Shown here piece after piece: positions 61,153-64,000 of a DNA stretch of 64,000 bases. Positions within the stretch are counted from its first letter, which is position 1; each line of letters begins with the position of its first letter. The notes beneath the pieces are model-generated. The model was not told where the DNA came from. It saw only the letters and a program-made list of their open reading frames with translations, and did not search any database. The stretch comes from Ignavibacteriota bacterium (lineage in GTDB: Bacteria > Bacteroidota > Ignavibacteria > Ignavibacteriales > Melioribacteraceae): assembly GCA_013112585.1 (NCBI GenBank), contig JABFGH010000006.1, forward strand, positions 124,001-188,000. The letters run 5' to 3'. A program made the translations under genes and the position numbers.

Positions 61153-63141
61153 ATGAAATACAGATTGAATGGAATTGCTTTTTTTATTGCTGTTTTAGTC
61201 TTCAGCGCATGTTCGCCAAAAAGTTCTGATGTTCTTGTTGCAGAGTTTGGTGATTTTGATATTACTTTAAAAGAGTTTGAAAAAGCTTATGCAAAAAATG
61301 TAGGCGGTATTGAAAAAGCTCAGGAAGATTCTATTACTGATTACCAGAAATTTTTAGATTTATATGTAAACTTTAAAATGAAATTGAGAGATGCCGAAGT
61401 ACGCAGTTATAAAAATGACCCGGCAATGCTTGCAGAACTTGATGATTATAAAACTAAAGTAGGAGTATCCTATTTTAAGGAAAAAGAATTAATAGAACCC
61501 GCAGTTAAAAACTTTTATGATTTAAGAAAATATGAATTGCGAGTTAGTCATATTATGATTAGACCCGATACCATTAGCAAACCTGAAGCGAAAAAGTTAG
61601 CAGAAGAAATTATAGCTAAAATTAATAAGGGTGAAAGTTTTGATGAACTTGCATCGCAATATTCGGATGATAAGTTTTCGAAAGATATTGGCGGCGATAT
61701 TTATTGGATTACCGCAGGACAAATTATACCAGCCTTTGAACGTGCAGCTTATGCGGCAGAAGTAGGACAAATTTACCCCGAACCTGTTGAAACCCGCTAC
61801 GGTTATCATATTGTAAAGGTTACCGATAAACAGGAAAGAAGAAATAAAATTCAGGCAAGTCACATTTTAATAAATTTTGTTGATGATGCAAATCAGCCTG
61901 ATACCGCAGCTGCGCTTGCGCTTGCAAAAGAAGTTAAAGCCAAAATTGATGCCGGCGAAAATTTTGCAGAGCTCGCTAAACAATACTCAGAGGATAAAGG
62001 CTCTGCTGAAAAGGGCGGCGACTTAGGTTTTTTTGAAAGAAGGATGATGGTTAAAGAGTTTGACGAGACTGCATTTAATTTAAAAGTTGGTGAAGTTTCT
62101 GATATAGTGGAAACAAGATTTGGTTTTCATATTATTAAATTAACTAATGAAGAACCTTATCCAAGCTATGAAGAGAGTAAATCTGATATAAAATCATTAT
62201 ATGAAAAAACTTATTTCAAAGATGATTATGCAGAACTTCTAAACGGAATAAAGGAAGAATTAAATTTTAAAATAAATGAAAACTTTATCGATTACACTTC
62301 CGGAAAATTTCACGCCTATATCTTCAAACCGGATTACAAAGAATCAGAATTTTACACTGACATAAAAGACTCGATAGTATTTACTATCAACGGAAAAGAC
62401 TTTAATGCAGACTCACTTTTAGCAAATACAATTAAATCGCCAAAGGTGAATAATAAAAAAATGTCCGAAACAGTTTTAAGAGATGCAATTGCAGATTACA
62501 GTGAAAAAATTGCACTTGAAGAAAAAGCATCTACGCTTGATAAATCCAATCCCGAATTTGCAGATTTAATGCAGGATTATAAGAACGGGATCTTCATTTT
62601 TAAACTTCAGGAAGAAGAAGTTTGGAATAAAATAAAAGTTGAAGATGACAAACTGAAAACTTTTTATGAAGAGACAAAAGAAAATTATGTTTGGCCTGAT
62701 AGAGTTGAATTTGCAGAGATCTATTCAAGGAACGACTCACTTATAAATGTATATCATCAAATGATTGTTGATGGTGAAGAATTTGACTCAGTTGCGGCAA
62801 AATATACTGAGCGGTTCGGATTAAAAGAAAAGCTGGGTAATCATGGTTTAGTTAACCGCGATAAAAATGAATTATCGGAACTAGCTTATGATCTTAAAAA
62901 CGAAGGTGATATTAGTGAACCTTTAAAGGTTACTAACGGCTGGGCTATATTAAAATTAGTTTCGCGTAAGCCTGCCGGAATCAAAACATTTGAAGAAGCC
63001 AGAGCAGAAGCTGCAAGTACATTTCAGGAGCATGAAAGTAAAAGACTTGAAGACGAATATGTGTCACGGTTGATCAAAAGGTATAAACCAAATCTTTATT
63101 ATGAGAATCTCGAAAAAGTTTATAAACCTGAAGTTGAATAA
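61153..63141 (+). CDS. SurA-like peptidyl-prolyl isomerase lipoprotein with two parvulin domains
   Basis: A 662-residue exported chaperone from the chosen ATG. Lipobox is FSAC near residue 20. A helical SurA-N-like part (about 25-125) is followed by two PpiC/parvulin domains in tandem, about 130-225 (LRVSHIMIRPDTIS ... GGDIYWITAGQIIPAFERAAY ... RYGYHIVKV) and 235-335 (IQASHILINFVDD ... KGGDLGFFERRMMVKEFDETAF ... RFGFHIIKL). A helical half follows with a third, degenerate parvulin-like unit near 530-625 (LGNHGLVNRDKNELSELAYDLKNEGDISEPL). It should escort outer-membrane proteins through the periplasm. It overlaps the next gene by 8 bases. Confidence 0.9.
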   Translation: MKYRLNGIAFFIAVLVFSACSPKSSDVLVAEFGDFDITLKEFEKAYAKNVGGIEKAQEDSITDYQKFLDLYVNFKMKLRDAEVRSYKNDPAMLAELDDYKTKVGVSYFKEKELIEPAVKNFYDLRKYELRVSHIMIRPDTISKPEAKKLAEEIIAKINKGESFDELASQYSDDKFSKDIGGDIYWITAGQIIPAFERAAYAAEVGQIYPEPVETRYGYHIVKVTDKQERRNKIQASHILINFVDDANQPDTAAALALAKEVKAKIDAGENFAELAKQYSEDKGSAEKGGDLGFFERRMMVKEFDETAFNLKVGEVSDIVETRFGFHIIKLTNEEPYPSYEESKSDIKSLYEKTYFKDDYAELLNGIKEELNFKINENFIDYTSGKFHAYIFKPDYKESEFYTDIKDSIVFTINGKDFNADSLLANTIKSPKVNNKKMSETVLRDAIADYSEKIALEEKASTLDKSNPEFADLMQDYKNGIFIFKLQEEEVWNKIKVEDDKLKTFYEETKENYVWPDRVEFAEIYSRNDSLINVYHQMIVDGEEFDSVAAKYTERFGLKEKLGNHGLVNRDKNELSELAYDLKNEGDISEPLKVTNGWAILKLVSRKPAGIKTFEEARAEAASTFQEHESKRLEDEYVSRLIKRYKPNLYYENLEKVYKPEVE

Positions 63142-63949
63142 AACAGCAGGAATTTTATTTCTGTTATTAGTTTTATTTAGCTGCACAAACGAAAGAGAGG
63201 AATTGAACGAACCAATTGCTGCAAAGGTCGGCAGTTCTTCTCTTTCAGTAAGTGAACTGGATAGTTTGCTTGGTTATTATAAAATTAATGAAGAACACCG
63301 GGAAGAATTTATTAGAAGATGGATTGAGCGCGAATTATTGTTTAAAGAAGCTATTGAAAAGGGAATAAAAAACAGCAAGGAATATCAGCTTACTGCCGAG
63401 GTATCGAACAAGGAACTTGCAGCAGCACTTTTCATAAAAGATTATTTTAATAAAAATAAATCAAATATTACGCAATCTGAATTAAGATCTTATTATAAGG
63501 CTAATCCTCTTCAATTTTCAATTAGTGAAAATGCCGTAGTTGTAAACTATGCAGGCTTTAATGATTTAAATGATGCTGTGGAATTTAGAAGTACACTTTT
63601 TAACAGTGGTTGGAATTATGGAACTGAGCAGCTTAAAAAGCTTGATAATATTACTGAGTATGCAGTTGATAAACTTTTTTTACGAAGTGAACTGCCGACA
63701 GCAAAAGTAGTTAGAGTTTTGGAAAATTTATTACCCGGCGAGATTAGTATTGTTTTTGAATCGGAACCAAACATTTTTGCCGTTGTTCAATTAGTCGATA
63801 AATTAAAAGCGAACAGCATACCAAAGTTTAATTATATTGAATCGGAAGTAAGGGAAAGATATTCAATGATGAAAAAGAAACTCGCCTATTCTGATTTTAT
63901 CAAAGAACTTTATTCAAAATATAACGTAGAAATTAATAGAGACAAATGA
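63134..63949 (+). CDS. SurA-N-like exported lipoprotein, parvulin domain degenerate
   Basis: About 271 residues from the chosen TTG start, which gives a clean signal peptide and lipobox (NKTAGILFLLLVLFSC). An upstream ATG at 63101 is also in frame but adds a charged extension before the signal. The body has a SurA-N-type start (AAKVGSSSLSVSELDSLLG), a long helical part and a weak parvulin-like remnant (VVVNYAGFNDLNDAVEFRSTLF, LLPGEISIVFESEPNIFAVVQLVDK). It overlaps the two-domain SurA-like gene by 8 bases and the next gene by one base, so the three are coupled. It is likely a chaperone partner rather than an active isomerase. Confidence 0.75.
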   Translation: MNKTAGILFLLLVLFSCTNEREELNEPIAAKVGSSSLSVSELDSLLGYYKINEEHREEFIRRWIERELLFKEAIEKGIKNSKEYQLTAEVSNKELAAALFIKDYFNKNKSNITQSELRSYYKANPLQFSISENAVVVNYAGFNDLNDAVEFRSTLFNSGWNYGTEQLKKLDNITEYAVDKLFLRSELPTAKVVRVLENLLPGEISIVFESEPNIFAVVQLVDKLKANSIPKFNYIESEVRERYSMMKKKLAYSDFIKELYSKYNVEINRDK

Positions 63950-64000
63950 TGAGAAAATACATTTTAGCATTTAGCTTTTTATTTTTGATAAACTTAAATG
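63949..64000 (+). CDS. Exported protein, 5' end only (third gene of the SurA-like cluster)
   Basis: Seventeen codons are visible: MRKYILAFSFLFLINLN, a typical signal peptide start. The ATG overlaps the upstream stop by one base (ATGA-type junction), so the gene is coupled to the preceding lipoprotein. Another SurA-type isomerase would fit the context but cannot be shown here. Confidence 0.6.
   Translation, partial: MRKYILAFSFLFLINLN

Noticed and set aside
63101-63133. Upstream ATG start for the second SurA-like lipoprotein
   Set aside because: It overlaps the preceding gene by 41 bases and adds a basic extension before the signal peptide; TTG at 63134 is preferred, with some uncertainty.

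Overview
The window is A+T-rich chromosomal DNA from a member of the Bacteroidota/Chlorobi group, most probably an ignavibacterium (Ignavibacteriales). The evidence is threefold: at least eight secreted proteins end in a type IX secretion (T9SS) sorting domain of the 'SQNYPNPFNP' kind that is abundant in that class; the short primary sigma factor lacks region 1.1, as in Bacteroidota; and TTG start codons are frequent (rpsM, rpsK, deoB, a microcompartment vertex gene, rpoD, metG and others). The lineage is inferred from protein style, not from a marker tree.

Region 1 (1-9.9 kb) is housekeeping. The end of secY is followed by infA, rpmJ, rpsM, rpsK, rpsD, rpoA and rplQ, closed by a clear terminator. 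Then come engB, a GAF/degenerate-GGDEF membrane protein, deoB, two adjacent EutN/CcmL-type microcompartment vertex genes, rpoD, and an NlpC/P60 lipoprotein. The vertex genes have no shell-hexamer gene nearby.

Region 2 (9.9-26 kb) is more accessory. It holds a ParDE toxin-antitoxin pair with a readable promoter and operator, a lipoprotein cyclophilin, a T9SS cargo protein and fumC. It also holds two copies, in opposite orientation, of a roughly 270-290 bp palindrome-rich element with terminal inverted repeats; one copy is nested in a second inverted-repeat element. Between and beside them lie an orphan multi-pass membrane protein, large T9SS BNR-type proteins, a DinB-family protein and two tandem paralogous T9SS proteins.

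Region 3 (26-33.4 kb) holds transketolase, a YqaA-type membrane protein, an HGSNAT/DUF5009-like acyltransferase and an acyl-CoA synthetase. An 810-bp gap follows, with nine 8-bp tandem repeats and a 37-bp direct duplication.

Region 4 (33.3-55.7 kb) is the most interesting. A promoter with a 10-4-10 bp palindrome at its start site precedes a TonB-dependent receptor, a large surface partner protein, a PorV-like protein, glycerol-3-phosphate dehydrogenase (glpD), a HutC-type GntR regulator and a LamG/lamin-tail T9SS protein. After an internal terminator-like hairpin come a LamG/propeller T9SS protein, a parvulin-like lipoprotein, a glycerophosphodiester phosphodiesterase, an SGNH hydrolase, a propeller protein, a HAD phosphatase lipoprotein, the glycerol-3-phosphate transporter glpT and a T9SS purple-acid-type phosphatase. 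Read together, this looks like a GntR-controlled system for capturing glycerophosphodiesters or phospholipid-derived material at the surface, cleaving it in the periplasm, importing glycerol-3-phosphate and oxidising it. That reading is inference from gene content; glpD, glpT and the phosphodiesterase are firm.

Region 5 (55.8-64 kb) holds another lamin-tail T9SS protein, a terminator, metG, an orphan DNA methyltransferase, and a run of SurA-like peptidyl-prolyl isomerase or chaperone lipoproteins cut by the window end.
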